A stretch of 64,000 nt of DNA from Candidatus Obscuribacterales bacterium (lineage in GTDB: Bacteria; Cyanobacteriota; Vampirovibrionia; Obscuribacterales; Obscuribacteraceae), in NCBI GenBank assembly GCA_019746975.1, contig JAIERK010000089.1, positions 1-64,000 on the forward strand. The letters are read 5' to 3'. Both the position numbers and the translations under genes were made by a program. Positions 26,501 through 32,984 of the stretch are shown piece by piece (within the stretch, counting starts at the first letter, position 1; each line of letters opens with the position of its first letter). The notes under the pieces are model-generated. The model was given only the letters and a program-made list of their open reading frames with translations, had not been told where the DNA came from and did not search any database.

Positions 26501-28281
26501 TTCGGAGGCATCCAACCTTTGGGGATTCCGTCCGGACCATACTTTTTACGGCCTTCCTCACCAAAGCATTTGCGCAATGTGTCTACAACGGCATCCGCTT
26601 CAAATCGCAGACTCTTCTCTCTGATCTGACCTTTTGTTGTATAAAGCCATTCCACCGAGTTGATCAAAGTCGCAGTGGGCTCGAGCTTTTCCGAGGGATT
26701 GAGCAACTTCTCGGCGTCGCCTTCCATCGTGAATTTGATGCGACCTTCTTTCGCATACAACTCCATCAGTCTTGGTGGAATCGGACGATCGTGCTCGATC
26801 GGGAGCTTCATCGGGCAGCCTGGAGGAATGGGCATTCCCATCTGATATCCGATTTCGACAAATGCCTCTGGTACTGCGTTCGAAAGCCATTCCGTGCAAA
26901 GAGGATAGGCCTTCATGATGGCATCGTAATCGCCGGTTTCAGCCTTATCTATCGCTTCGTAAGTATCTCTTCTGCGTACTTCTTCTTTCGGCAAATCGGC
27001 ACAAATTACCGTTTTGCGTTCCATCTCAAGAAGCTGTTTAACTCTTGTCTGTGTAAAACCATCGTTCTCATCTTTGAGCATTGCGCTCAGCAGTTTGATG
27101 CGCTCATCTCGGTTTTCTTCTTTCTTGACCTTCTCGAGATTGGTTTTAGCGTCTGGGCGACCGCAATCATTGATCATAGCCGTCAGCAATAGATTGCGTT
27201 GCTTGTCGGTCTCCGTGACGATTGCCTTCAACCGGTTAGCCTGAGCTTCATCTTTAAACAGTTCGGTAACTGCCTTGATCGAATCTTCGCTCGGTCTATC
27301 GTCAAGCATTGTCCCGAACAGCTTGACGTTGGATTCGTGCTTGAGGATCTGCTCCAGAAGCTGCTTCTTACGATTGTCTGTTTCACCCTTCAAAAGCTCT
27401 TTAACAGTCTCGACGCGGTCGAGATCACCCTGGTCGTTAAGAAGAGCATTGATCTTCGCTTGTTTATCTTTGTCGGATTCCAGTCCGAGCAGCTCTCTAA
27501 CATCCTTTACTCCGGCAACTCCATCTTCTCTGATCAAGGCCAGATAGACCTGTTGCCTAGATTGATCACGTTCACCGGTCAGGTAAAAATCTTTGAAATC
27601 AGGCAAAGACTTCATCACGGTCTCGCGCATGATCTTGTATCTGCGATCGACCTCGCGCTCTCTTACAAGCATGTCCTCCAGAACTCTGCGCTTTTCAGGG
27701 GCAGTTTCTGCAGGGACCAGCTCGCGGCGCGTTTCGGTGTCCATCTTGCCATTGATGAGCTGTTGCAAGATTTTGATTCGCTCTGCGTTCGATTTTTCAG
27801 TTTTGAGCTTTTCGAGAAGCTCTTTCCGTGTGTTATTGCTCTCTTTGGAAAGCAGATCCTGTGCTTTCGTCGGAACATCTGCCGGCACGTAGCGTGCGCT
27901 TTTATCGGCAACAAAGTCTGGCTTCTTGGCCTTGTCGTCTTTCTTGTCGTCAGCCTTATCTACTGCTTTTGCAGGACCATCTGCCTTCTTGTCGCCAGCC
28001 TCATCCGCCTTGCCTACAAGTTTTGCAGGACCAACACCTTTGTCGCCAGGCTTGTCGTCAGCTTTAGGCTCCTTCGGCTCCTTATCGCTGTCATCATCGC
28101 CTTCGACTGGTGCCTGAACTGTTGCCAGGTCAGAATCGCCAGTGCCCTTGGTGCCATCGGTGGTCGGCTTGAATACCTCGTCCACCCACGGGCTGGTCGT
28201 GTCTTGAGTGGTCTCATCTTTGTCTTTATCTTTGTCATCCGCGCCAAATGCGGAAGCGTCAACGCTCGTAATTATTCCCAT
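20503..28281 (-). CDS. 2592-residue giant protein: acidic N-terminus, helical repeats, Gly-rich hydrophobic centre, HEAT-like C-terminal half
   Basis: This one frame covers 7.8 kb without interruption. Residues 1-130 are highly charged and low in complexity (DKDKDKDE and DDKKDDKAK stretches), with no signal peptide. Residues about 130-430 form short helical repeats. A mixed segment near 700-830 contains 'YWLGCDPVG' and 'YKGKNPDGSLNF'. A Gly/Ala-rich hydrophobic region lies at about 890-1020, and helical HEAT-like repeats fill most of the rest. The hydrophobic region has a counterpart in the protein at 45875-48727 ('PWKDGIHTASHLF' against 'SWSDTGIHVIGSL'). The function is unknown. Size and layout recall large scaffold, effector or toxin-delivery proteins, but no toxin domain is recognised. 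It is probably monocistronic, being preceded by the YceI terminator. Confidence 0.8.
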   Translation of the reverse strand: MGIITSVDASAFGADDKDKDKDETTQDTTSPWVDEVFKPTTDGTKGTGDSDLATVQAPVEGDDDSDKEPKEPKADDKPGDKGVGPAKLVGKADEAGDKKADGPAKAVDKADDKKDDKAKKPDFVADKSARYVPADVPTKAQDLLSKESNNTRKELLEKLKTEKSNAERIKILQQLINGKMDTETRRELVPAETAPEKRRVLEDMLVREREVDRRYKIMRETVMKSLPDFKDFYLTGERDQSRQQVYLALIREDGVAGVKDVRELLGLESDKDKQAKINALLNDQGDLDRVETVKELLKGETDNRKKQLLEQILKHESNVKLFGTMLDDRPSEDSIKAVTELFKDEAQANRLKAIVTETDKQRNLLLTAMINDCGRPDAKTNLEKVKKEENRDERIKLLSAMLKDENDGFTQTRVKQLLEMERKTVICADLPKEEVRRRDTYEAIDKAETGDYDAIMKAYPLCTEWLSNAVPEAFVEIGYQMGMPIPPGCPMKLPIEHDRPIPPRLMELYAKEGRIKFTMEGDAEKLLNPSEKLEPTATLINSVEWLYTTKGQIREKSLRFEADAVVDTLRKCFGEEGRKKYGPDGIPKGWMPPKNVEDIPAWRERVMYVVNLGNRLRNYSQAMKSIDGIQNSDEAIKELQALGVEMEFGKKGRLLKFNVAALDGLDLRKQIPANNKETKGFEAWLSKHHKEVDKALDPYRQAVEDLVAKKDPKAFLRFGDFPFNESIHPNIGVPYDLVSQRVTSVEEKGGKVIVKGTVSYQTTSWYSYNYWLGCDPVGSKQAMADFRATNGLADGAEPKVGEKYKIKGADGQPYPDWTYKGKNPDGSLNFSRDEEFTIEKSSDEYIPAMTAMGSIQLLKGPDDVNRWLYGSKLELNPTKCELPQVGFWHHGVKWGKFVMDVGLTAYGGAGIMAKGVSWGARAMSMGRFAVGMAGLSHHIIDHKLPKPWKDGIHTASHLFILADIGGGLGLSTFKKAFGIGKAAGESASLLNTIGHGVLAVDGIAIFGPIVATDIKNRIDNHMGWTTQQALDRALDDRGTPERLVKKDGDDARPAKFDLADEKVRKSMEVMLDRLSKTMLAETTDAKTRERIEKLVKDGKAAMALPKDNPERQKFVANLSKLFTSTDEATVWGHICSQSGKYEPKFRQEMQSKVRPGEPQSSQEKLIAASLALVLQANDKGELPETVLSRKVTIPAHKEYNGKDWVEVAESTIDVSVGRNELVNFVERLAESAPQDSLKMGAAKMLWRMGKLDNHGLAGSLIDVAKTSNNRELVGLAMIDTEDVSLGFLLNDIMDEEIRVSKNGYIAQQRYRAKYYGLTADALRADLKDLMTDSKKGPDARALATEVLFANDNDKVDDRKRALEDCDRRWKKEGGKDGAFATDYVKNLKFMAQQNIETTPVDRKILVMEKGEAKEKTIKLQPDDVRLEKLQALVALKELGTIKVDGEDYKITPEMLNANLLKCMSKTKIDLSLAAVQQMDIAKLTTAERKELLAVLSWPNTQESQKLKVEILKNARAITGGDKAITTDLKSRLLDMLNPRSRARESEDYSFVGDYPDLHASCITALASFGCQYSGTVPEKQDSMTVAEFEGRLVEGQDKTLSLGRYYQFKEGDSVSWYRYTGKGADNKEKFMKQGDPSVATIVRHLKDAEFIGSAKVRLAVVQAAGDLQIPGLRELMNEAVKKELDPRVARRIREVRFPEEPPLDPKSDQSIEKLQAHVTKILEDQQFKHLDWYGERLKESRPILFDKNFTDAWTGAVDSTYSGIGGFFEFGADKVGSFFGGKDTKEYFKDATDAVDKKYTEALDELVKDAKTGKDSDTRTKAIQALLWIIVNRGADMPVRWRNYTIDVATIAFLDLSKQGCKERGSAVKWCVEKVLTQQPDLHPDVKNIFLASLIQMSDADKSDVKNDQAMTKEQVAKILYLATTAQAGFPDKGDPRYDKEVKFRRTMINLLGDYCRDGSSAELLEAIAEFHKSPELRECAADNVRWLRDGITRNIVDARKNNPDTTASVQLRKNAIIDNLTDSSKSTEDVVRAIAKAVEGYEWHKNAENDEVLLSALRQAREDQRTRVKLIASRYMLYRGDGDDLMQATETLSTIIDTPYKYASSPRDLKFYRLEAESILSQFEKGIDKSPHKAKLLEIMQEGKNLAKEKKDGSVLAYAIVRPDKKSLATAQQELDQILDKENVNEIDVVKAVMSVKRKMGNNPVGPTDPVLDLYTRAMEHRSEKVRMAGAWALMLTTPNQAELSRAVGVLKGLNQDSTNPQLKKEAGQWLDFVSKLSRYSVGGLNIASEATLPTADRAKTCERLGAYVKSPKAESVNTAVQDIFSLRSPDGKLKADDSALKVLKEAVASDFLAVSLAACMVLAEQSPDAQDAKAAMALVLAKQNTRYPDRIRKDAETFIARMKKTDKAKAGVIADLEAEMDKDMGLLVEVTRGLKPTESKDLTANAAKLTASIEAAKEKPGKAASNDAVKAIVQFGLGENAFAKDSPVAKKIRETALAHPDERVQLAAAWMLAQGAPGQDDESTGIMILAQLIAKGKGPSVRLEANSVLRTLGDTYETLLADEKTPADQKTRARWAINEIKRQREAAAKE

Positions 28282-28418
28282 CGTTCGGTGTTCTCTTAAT
28301 AGAAACTAGACACACAAATCGCCGCGCGTTGGTATCTATATGATTCAAACCGATTTTCGACACAATAGCGAGAGTTATTTCGTCAGTTTTTAGCGATTCA
28401 ACATTAGATATTGCGGAA

Positions 28419-28462
28419 AGCCCACCCCAATCTGTGCATTCACACAGTCTACAGGGTGGGCT
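28419..28462 (-). terminator. Long hairpin downstream of the YceI gene
   Basis: AGCCCACCC and GGGTGGGCT pair as a 9-bp stem. Inside it, CTGTG and CACAG form a second stem. On the leftward strand CTTT follows. It separates the YceI gene from the giant gene. Confidence 0.7.
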
Positions 28463-28534
28463 ATTCCGTCATTACGACGCGGGCCATTTGGCCGATCAGT
28501 TAGTGATATAGCGAGGACTACCCGGGGTGGTCCC

Positions 28535-29161
28535 CTACTTCGCTTCTGCCTTTTTCTCAGATGATTTTGCCAGCTCGATGTCTAGGGTGATGGCTACTTC
28601 ATCGCCGATCATGGCGCCGCCATTGTCCATGAGACCGCCGTACGAAAGACCGAAGTCCTTGCGATTGACCTTGCCGGTCGCTACAGCACCAACCTTGATA
28701 CTACCGTGCTTATCGTTGACCTGGCCGCTCGGGCCTTCCACATTAAGCGTCACTTCTTTGGTGACTCCGTGCATCGTCAGATCGCCCGTGAGTTTGAATT
28801 TTCCTGCACCGGCGGCCGTACTTTTCTTGGATACGAATTTGATTTCCGGAAATTTTTCAACATCAAAGAAGTCTTTGTTCTTCAAATGCTTGTCGCGATC
28901 GTCGTTGCCTGTATCGATAGATGATGCCTCGATGATGGCATTGACTTTGGCAGTCTTGATGTTCTTACCGTCGTACTCGGCAGTGCCTGAGACTTTCGAA
29001 AATTCGCCTCTCACGTTAGATATCATCATATGCTTAACGGCAAACCCGGCCTTAGAGTGGTAAGGATCGATTTTCCATTCATTGGCAGCTTTAGCGTTAG
29101 CCGCTTTAGACGAGCCGACTAATACGCCAACAATTAGACCCGCAACGAGAAACCCCTTCAT
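28535..29161 (-). CDS. YceI-family periplasmic protein
   Basis: The 208-residue protein has a signal peptide (MKGFLVAGLIVGVLVGSSKA) and then the complete YceI lipocalin-like fold. The opening 'WKIDPYHSKAGFAVKHM', the central 'FPEIKFVSKK' and the 'LTGDLTMHGVTKEVTL' strand are all family landmarks. YceI proteins bind isoprenoid or similar amphipathic molecules in the periplasm and are often induced by stress or high pH; the ligand here is unknown. AGGAGG five bases before the ATG makes the start secure. It is divergent from the NemR-like locus but separated by about 185 bases. Confidence 0.93.
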   Translation of the reverse strand: MKGFLVAGLIVGVLVGSSKAANAKAANEWKIDPYHSKAGFAVKHMMISNVRGEFSKVSGTAEYDGKNIKTAKVNAIIEASSIDTGNDDRDKHLKNKDFFDVEKFPEIKFVSKKSTAAGAGKFKLTGDLTMHGVTKEVTLNVEGPSGQVNDKHGSIKVGAVATGKVNRKDFGLSYGGLMDNGGAMIGDEVAITLDIELAKSSEKKAEAK

Positions 29162-29347
29162 TTTGACCTCCTGTCAACACAACACTTGAGCAGGGGACAA
29201 TTCAACCACACCTGCCATTACATCGATACAGCCAAAGAGACAAGCAAGCAACCTCAATTGTTTCCGCCGCAACACCAATTTGTAAGCGTGGCGCTGGAAC
29301 AGATACCCGGGTGCCGTTTAGGTAGTGGGTGAATTTTAAAGGGGTAG

Positions 29348-29376
29348 TTGACGAATCTAGACGACCGGTCTATTCT
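29348..29376 (+). promoter_or_regulatory. Promoter with TetR operator copy 1 in its spacer
   Basis: TTGACG (29348-29353) and TATTCT (29371-29376) are separated by 17 bases. The palindrome TAGAC-GACCG-GTCTA (29358-29372) fills the spacer, so a bound repressor would block polymerase. Confidence 0.85.
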
Positions 29377-29404
29377 GGAAATATCAAGCAGGAGGTTTCA
29401 AATC

Positions 29405-29662
29405 ATGTTTAATCCTAAGCCTGTTTCAATTTCCAAAAACCAACAATTGGTTTCGGTCGCCAACGATGTCGGCGAGTCTAAATCTAAACAAGAACGCGTC
29501 GTCGCTTTGAGTCAGCTCTGGCGTCGCCAATTACGCAAGCGTCAAATAGAGTCGGACAAAGTCTACGCCAGTCAGCACTGGCTAGAAATGACCTTTGCGA
29601 AGAAAGTGCAATTTTCATCTGATATAGACGACCGGTCTAATGCTTCAAATCGCGTAGCCTAA
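29405..29662 (+). CDS. Small basic protein of the NemR-like locus, function unknown
   Basis: ATG 29405 is preceded by AGGAGG nine bases upstream, so the longer frame from a TTG in the promoter is rejected. The 85-residue product starts MFNPKPVSISKNQQ, is rich in Lys, Arg and Gln ('QLWRRQLRKRQIES'), and has no membrane segment or signal peptide. The last codons are written by operator copy 2 ('DIDDRSN'), so coding and regulatory sequence overlap. Its location as first gene behind a TetR-controlled promoter suggests it is a target of that regulator. I recognise no family. Confidence 0.75.
   Translation: MFNPKPVSISKNQQLVSVANDVGESKSKQERVVALSQLWRRQLRKRQIESDKVYASQHWLEMTFAKKVQFSSDIDDRSNASNRVA
29625..29639. 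promoter_or_regulatory. TetR operator copy 2
   Basis: An exact second copy of TAGACGACCGGTCTA lies inside the 3' end of the 85-residue gene and 45 bases before the next ATG. A weak promoter (TTTTCA, 18-base spacer, TCTAAT) may overlap it. Confidence 0.8.
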
Positions 29663-29683
29663 TTTTTCAAGGAGGACCAACTC

Positions 29684-29854
29684 ATGATGTTTGTTGAAAA
29701 CAATTACTGGGAGCTATTGATCGCTGGACTGCTAAGCTGGTCATTCGTAGCCGAGATCCTTGGCGCGAGACAGATCAGCCATGCACCAATTGTAGTCTTG
29801 GACGACAAGCGCAACTCCTCGCCAGCTCACAAGTCAGACCACCGATGTTGCTAA
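29684..29854 (+). CDS. 56-residue single-pass membrane protein of the NemR-like locus
   Basis: The frame is MMFVENNYWELLIAGLLSW followed by SFVAEILGARQ and a polar tail ending SDHRCC. AAGGAGG lies eight bases before ATG 29684, one of the best ribosome binding sites in the window. One hydrophobic helix spans about residues 9-26, and the tail has two terminal Cys. With the preceding gene it lies between operator copies 2 and 3, so it probably belongs to the same regulon. Terminal thiols would suit a redox or electrophile context, but this is inference. Confidence 0.7.
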   Translation: MMFVENNYWELLIAGLLSWSFVAEILGARQISHAPIVVLDDKRNSSPAHKSDHRCC

Positions 29855-29860
29855 ATTCAG

Positions 29861-29875
29861 TATACGACCGGTCTA
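29861..29875. promoter_or_regulatory. TetR operator copy 3 over the tetR promoter
   Basis: TATAC-GACCG-GTCTA matches copies 1 and 2 except for one base in the left arm. It overlaps a probable -10 (TCTAAT, 29872-29877) with TTGCTA 18 bases upstream, and lies 20 bases before the tetR ATG. This predicts autoregulation. Confidence 0.8.
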
Positions 29876-29894
29876 ATTAGTGCTAGGATAAAAT

Positions 29895-30533
29895 ATGAGT
29901 ACCAGCGCAATCGTTGTAAGTCAGTCAGACAATATGTCACCAAGAATTTCAACCAGACAAGACACCAAAAATGCCCTGTTAGAGACCGGCATGGAAATCA
30001 TGATCGAAAAGGGCTACACCAACACCGGCATTCAGGAAGTTCTTTCCCGAATCGGTGTGCCGAAAGGCTCCTTCTATCACTATTTCGACAGTAAAGAAGA
30101 TTTCGCTCTTCAGATAATCGGATACTGCGACCAGAACTATACCGCCAGCCTGTTGCGCACTCTGCGCAATCAGGACATGACTCCGCTCGACAGATTGCGA
30201 AGCTATTGCGATGGATCGAGAGAGCGATTGGAGTCCAACGAATGTCGCCGAGGCTGTTTGATAGGCAATCTCTCGCAAGAGATGGCGGACCAATCTGAGA
30301 CGCTACGGCAAGCGCTCTCGCATGTGATGGGTAAGTGGAGAGACCTGTTCGCTAGCTGCATTCAGGAAGGGCAGCAGACAGGACAGATCAAGAAAGACTT
30401 CTCCGCTCACTCAATGGCCGAGCTGTTTCTGTCCGGGTGGGAAGGCGCTCTAATGCGGGCAAAGACGACGAAGTGCGTCGAGCCACTAGATGTTTTTATC
30501 GACCTAATGTTCAACAATGTGCTCAAAGCCTGA
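29895..30533 (+). CDS. TetR-family repressor, NemR-like
   Basis: The 212-residue protein has an N-terminal TetR helix-turn-helix (about residues 20-70) with the hallmark 'GVPKGSFYHYFDSKEDFALQ'. The order 'ALLETGMEIMIEKGYTNTGIQEVL' (shown in part by family) and a Cys in 'RRGCLIGNLSQEMAD' match Escherichia coli NemR, whose reactive Cys in 'GCLTVKLS' senses electrophiles and hypochlorous acid. The palindromes nearby (TAGAC-N5-GTCTA) resemble the NemR box. I infer a repressor released by reactive chlorine or electrophiles that controls itself and two small genes; the usual NemR targets nemA and gloA are not here. A terminator follows at 30639. Confidence 0.88.
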   Translation: MSTSAIVVSQSDNMSPRISTRQDTKNALLETGMEIMIEKGYTNTGIQEVLSRIGVPKGSFYHYFDSKEDFALQIIGYCDQNYTASLLRTLRNQDMTPLDRLRSYCDGSRERLESNECRRGCLIGNLSQEMADQSETLRQALSHVMGKWRDLFASCIQEGQQTGQIKKDFSAHSMAELFLSGWEGALMRAKTTKCVEPLDVFIDLMFNNVLKA

Positions 30534-30638
30534 CTTCGATTTTTAATCAAGCGGTTGTACAAAATCTGTACGCAGTCGCGAATCAAAGTTGGAAGCATTG
30601 CTACCAGCCGATTGAATGTTCAATGACTGTGACATAAT

Positions 30639-30672
30639 GTGCCCTGAGACTTATGCTCGGGCACGTTTTTTT
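30639..30672 (+). terminator. Rho-independent terminator after tetR
   Basis: GTGCCCTGAG pairs with CTCGGGCAC (one bulged T), and a run of seven T follows. It closes the NemR-like transcription unit nine bases before the next ATG. Confidence 0.9.
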
Positions 30673-30680
30673 AGAAACAT

Positions 30681-32819
30681 ATGGTGAATCCTATTGAGAA
30701 GCAATTCACTGACGCTCTAAGCATCAGCTTCACGCTGCTAATTTTGGGTCTTAACGTGCTGCCAAGCCGTGCCGAATCCAATGGCGACACCATGTTCACC
30801 TATCTCAACGGTTTCGCTGAAGCTATTTATCTCTACGAGTCCGGACAATTCAAGCTGGCAATCACAAAACTAGATAAGCTATCCGCCCAGGTGGACAAAG
30901 CAGGGGCAAAGCGAAGCACTCAGACCAACTTACCGCTTTTGAGATCTAATACTAAATGCGGTGACAGCCTGAAGCAGCTCAGTGCAGAACTTCTCGAGCT
31001 GAAAGGACTAGCGCAGCTTGGACTCGACCAGCGCACCCCCGCTCTAGCAAGCCTGAGAAAATCCGCGACAATTTGCCCTGAGCACAGCGCTATTCACGGA
31101 AGCCTCGGAAGCGCACTTTTAAGGATACGGAGAATCAAAGACGGACTGACTCAACTCAATCGCGCTATCACGCTCGACGCAAGCAATCGCGAAGCACTCT
31201 CCGCACGAGGTCAAGCTCTCGGTCTCCTTGGTCGCTCACGGGAAGCACAGTTCGACGTGAGCAGAGCAAATAAACTAACAAAAGAGCAAAACAAAAAAAT
31301 CGACTCGCTCACAGCAAACATCGACACTCTTTTCCGCGAGAACAAAATCAATGAAACTCTCAAGTTAGATGAGCAGCTCCTCAGACTGGCGCCACGCGAT
31401 AGTCTGGTGCTGGCAGGATATGCCGAGCACCTGATGGCGAGCTCGCGGTCCAACGAAGCGATGCGATACATTGCGTGCGCCACTAGCTTGGATCCAACCA
31501 ATGCATATGCTGTGAGAGTCAGATCATGGATCAATGGTCAGCTCCACAAGCCAGAACTGGAGCTGCGAGACGCAAAGAGAGCCTTGAGCATCGAGCCGCG
31601 TTCGTTAGAAGCCCTCAAGTCTCGGGCGCTGGCTTTCTTGGATAACGACCAGCCTGTTCAGGCTCTGAATGACTATAATCTGGTGTTGAAACGAAAGTCA
31701 GATTTTGTCGACGGCTACATCAATAGATCGACCATATATTTGCGTCTCGGCGACACAGCCCGCTCAATTAAGGACGCCAAAATGGCTGTATCTCTCGCGC
31801 CGACCAGTCCATACGGATACCAAAGTCTCGGAGCCGCATTCAGGCGCGCCGGCATGCTGGATGAAGCCCGGCACACGCTTGAACTGTCGCTGAGATACTC
31901 CGACCAAGCTAATCCGGACTCGCTCGCAATGTCTCACTTCAATCTTGGTGCAGTTCTCACAGGTATTAACAAAAAATCTGACGCCCAAATCCATCTAGAC
32001 GAAGCGCTTATGCTGGCGCCAGAGCTACCGCGCATTCTCTTGATGCGCGGCGCCTACGATGCCAGTCCTCCTGTGGTCGACGAGACGAGCCGCTTGCTAA
32101 ATCGACCAGCCTCCCGCATGAATACTCCCAAATTATCGAAGCTGCGCCGACCAACTCAAAAGGCGGCGATCGGCAAATCCATAGCCTCGCCAAAAACCTT
32201 GCTCAAGACTCCAACGAGAACCATCCGTCAGAGTATTCCCGACCTGGAAGATGCCTTGCTCGCAGCCAACACCGCGATAGCAGCAGTTGCAAATGATGCA
32301 TCCTTGTACAATGTCCGAGCCACGGTTTATCTATGCAAAGGTCAATTCGCTGAAGCAGCCGGTGACTTCAGGAAGACCGCTGAAATTCTGGGCTGGTCAG
32401 GCGAGGTAGCCCAACGCGCACTAATCAACTATTACTTATGCCAGGAGCGGCTTCAAAAAGCAGCGGAGGCGAAGAGCATAGTCCAGGCGCATAGAGTGCC
32501 TTTCCAAGACAATAAAAACTTACCTTCTGCAAGCGCCGCTAACTCGAGGCCGACTGCAAGCAGTTTGAATCACCTTCTACTAAGCTATCTATTTAACGAG
32601 ATCACCGAAGACGCACTCACAAAACACCAAACAAACAAATCGAATCTGACTACCATTCACTATGTCTGTGCCATGCACTCAAGCAACCTTGGTATGACCG
32701 AAAAATCGAAGCAGCATTGGCAATTGATCCTGGACAATAGCGCGACCCCCAGCACCGAGTTGGTCATCGCCGCCGCAGAACATGTCGGAGTGCTTCCGCG
32801 CCGAAAGTTAGCAAAGTAA
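30681..32819 (+). CDS. Secreted TPR-repeat protein
   Basis: The 712-residue protein begins with a hydrophobic segment (about residues 13-30, ending PSRAES) that looks like a signal peptide or anchor. TPR units follow: one group around residues 100-170, another around 215-430 ('ALSARGQALGLLGRSREAQ', 'YQSLGAAFRRAGMLDEARHTL' as examples), and a further unit after a basic linker at about residue 530. It would act outside the cytoplasmic membrane as a protein-binding scaffold. Its start lies directly after the tetR terminator, so it must have its own promoter or be read through it. No partner is evident. Confidence 0.8.
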   Translation: MVNPIEKQFTDALSISFTLLILGLNVLPSRAESNGDTMFTYLNGFAEAIYLYESGQFKLAITKLDKLSAQVDKAGAKRSTQTNLPLLRSNTKCGDSLKQLSAELLELKGLAQLGLDQRTPALASLRKSATICPEHSAIHGSLGSALLRIRRIKDGLTQLNRAITLDASNREALSARGQALGLLGRSREAQFDVSRANKLTKEQNKKIDSLTANIDTLFRENKINETLKLDEQLLRLAPRDSLVLAGYAEHLMASSRSNEAMRYIACATSLDPTNAYAVRVRSWINGQLHKPELELRDAKRALSIEPRSLEALKSRALAFLDNDQPVQALNDYNLVLKRKSDFVDGYINRSTIYLRLGDTARSIKDAKMAVSLAPTSPYGYQSLGAAFRRAGMLDEARHTLELSLRYSDQANPDSLAMSHFNLGAVLTGINKKSDAQIHLDEALMLAPELPRILLMRGAYDASPPVVDETSRLLNRPASRMNTPKLSKLRRPTQKAAIGKSIASPKTLLKTPTRTIRQSIPDLEDALLAANTAIAAVANDASLYNVRATVYLCKGQFAEAAGDFRKTAEILGWSGEVAQRALINYYLCQERLQKAAEAKSIVQAHRVPFQDNKNLPSASAANSRPTASSLNHLLLSYLFNEITEDALTKHQTNKSNLTTIHYVCAMHSSNLGMTEKSKQHWQLILDNSATPSTELVIAAAEHVGVLPRRKLAK

Positions 32820-32984
32820 AAAGCCTTGCGGATAAACAGTCGCGCCAATTTCGACTTTTTTTGAAAGTGCTGGGAACAAAAGCCAGTGACAAGAGTCTAA
32901 TGGTGATTATACTAACGCAGTGGCGCCAGCTAATTTCGCTAGAACCGCGATGGGTTCTTCAATCCGAAAATAGAGGACAGTTCA

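Noticed and set aside
27199-28299. 366-codon rightward frame inside the giant gene
   Set aside because: Antisense shadow of the same gene, with no ribosome binding site.
29348-29404. N-terminal extension of the 85-residue gene from TTG 29348
   Set aside because: That codon is the -35 element of the promoter, and AGGAGG clearly points to ATG 29405.
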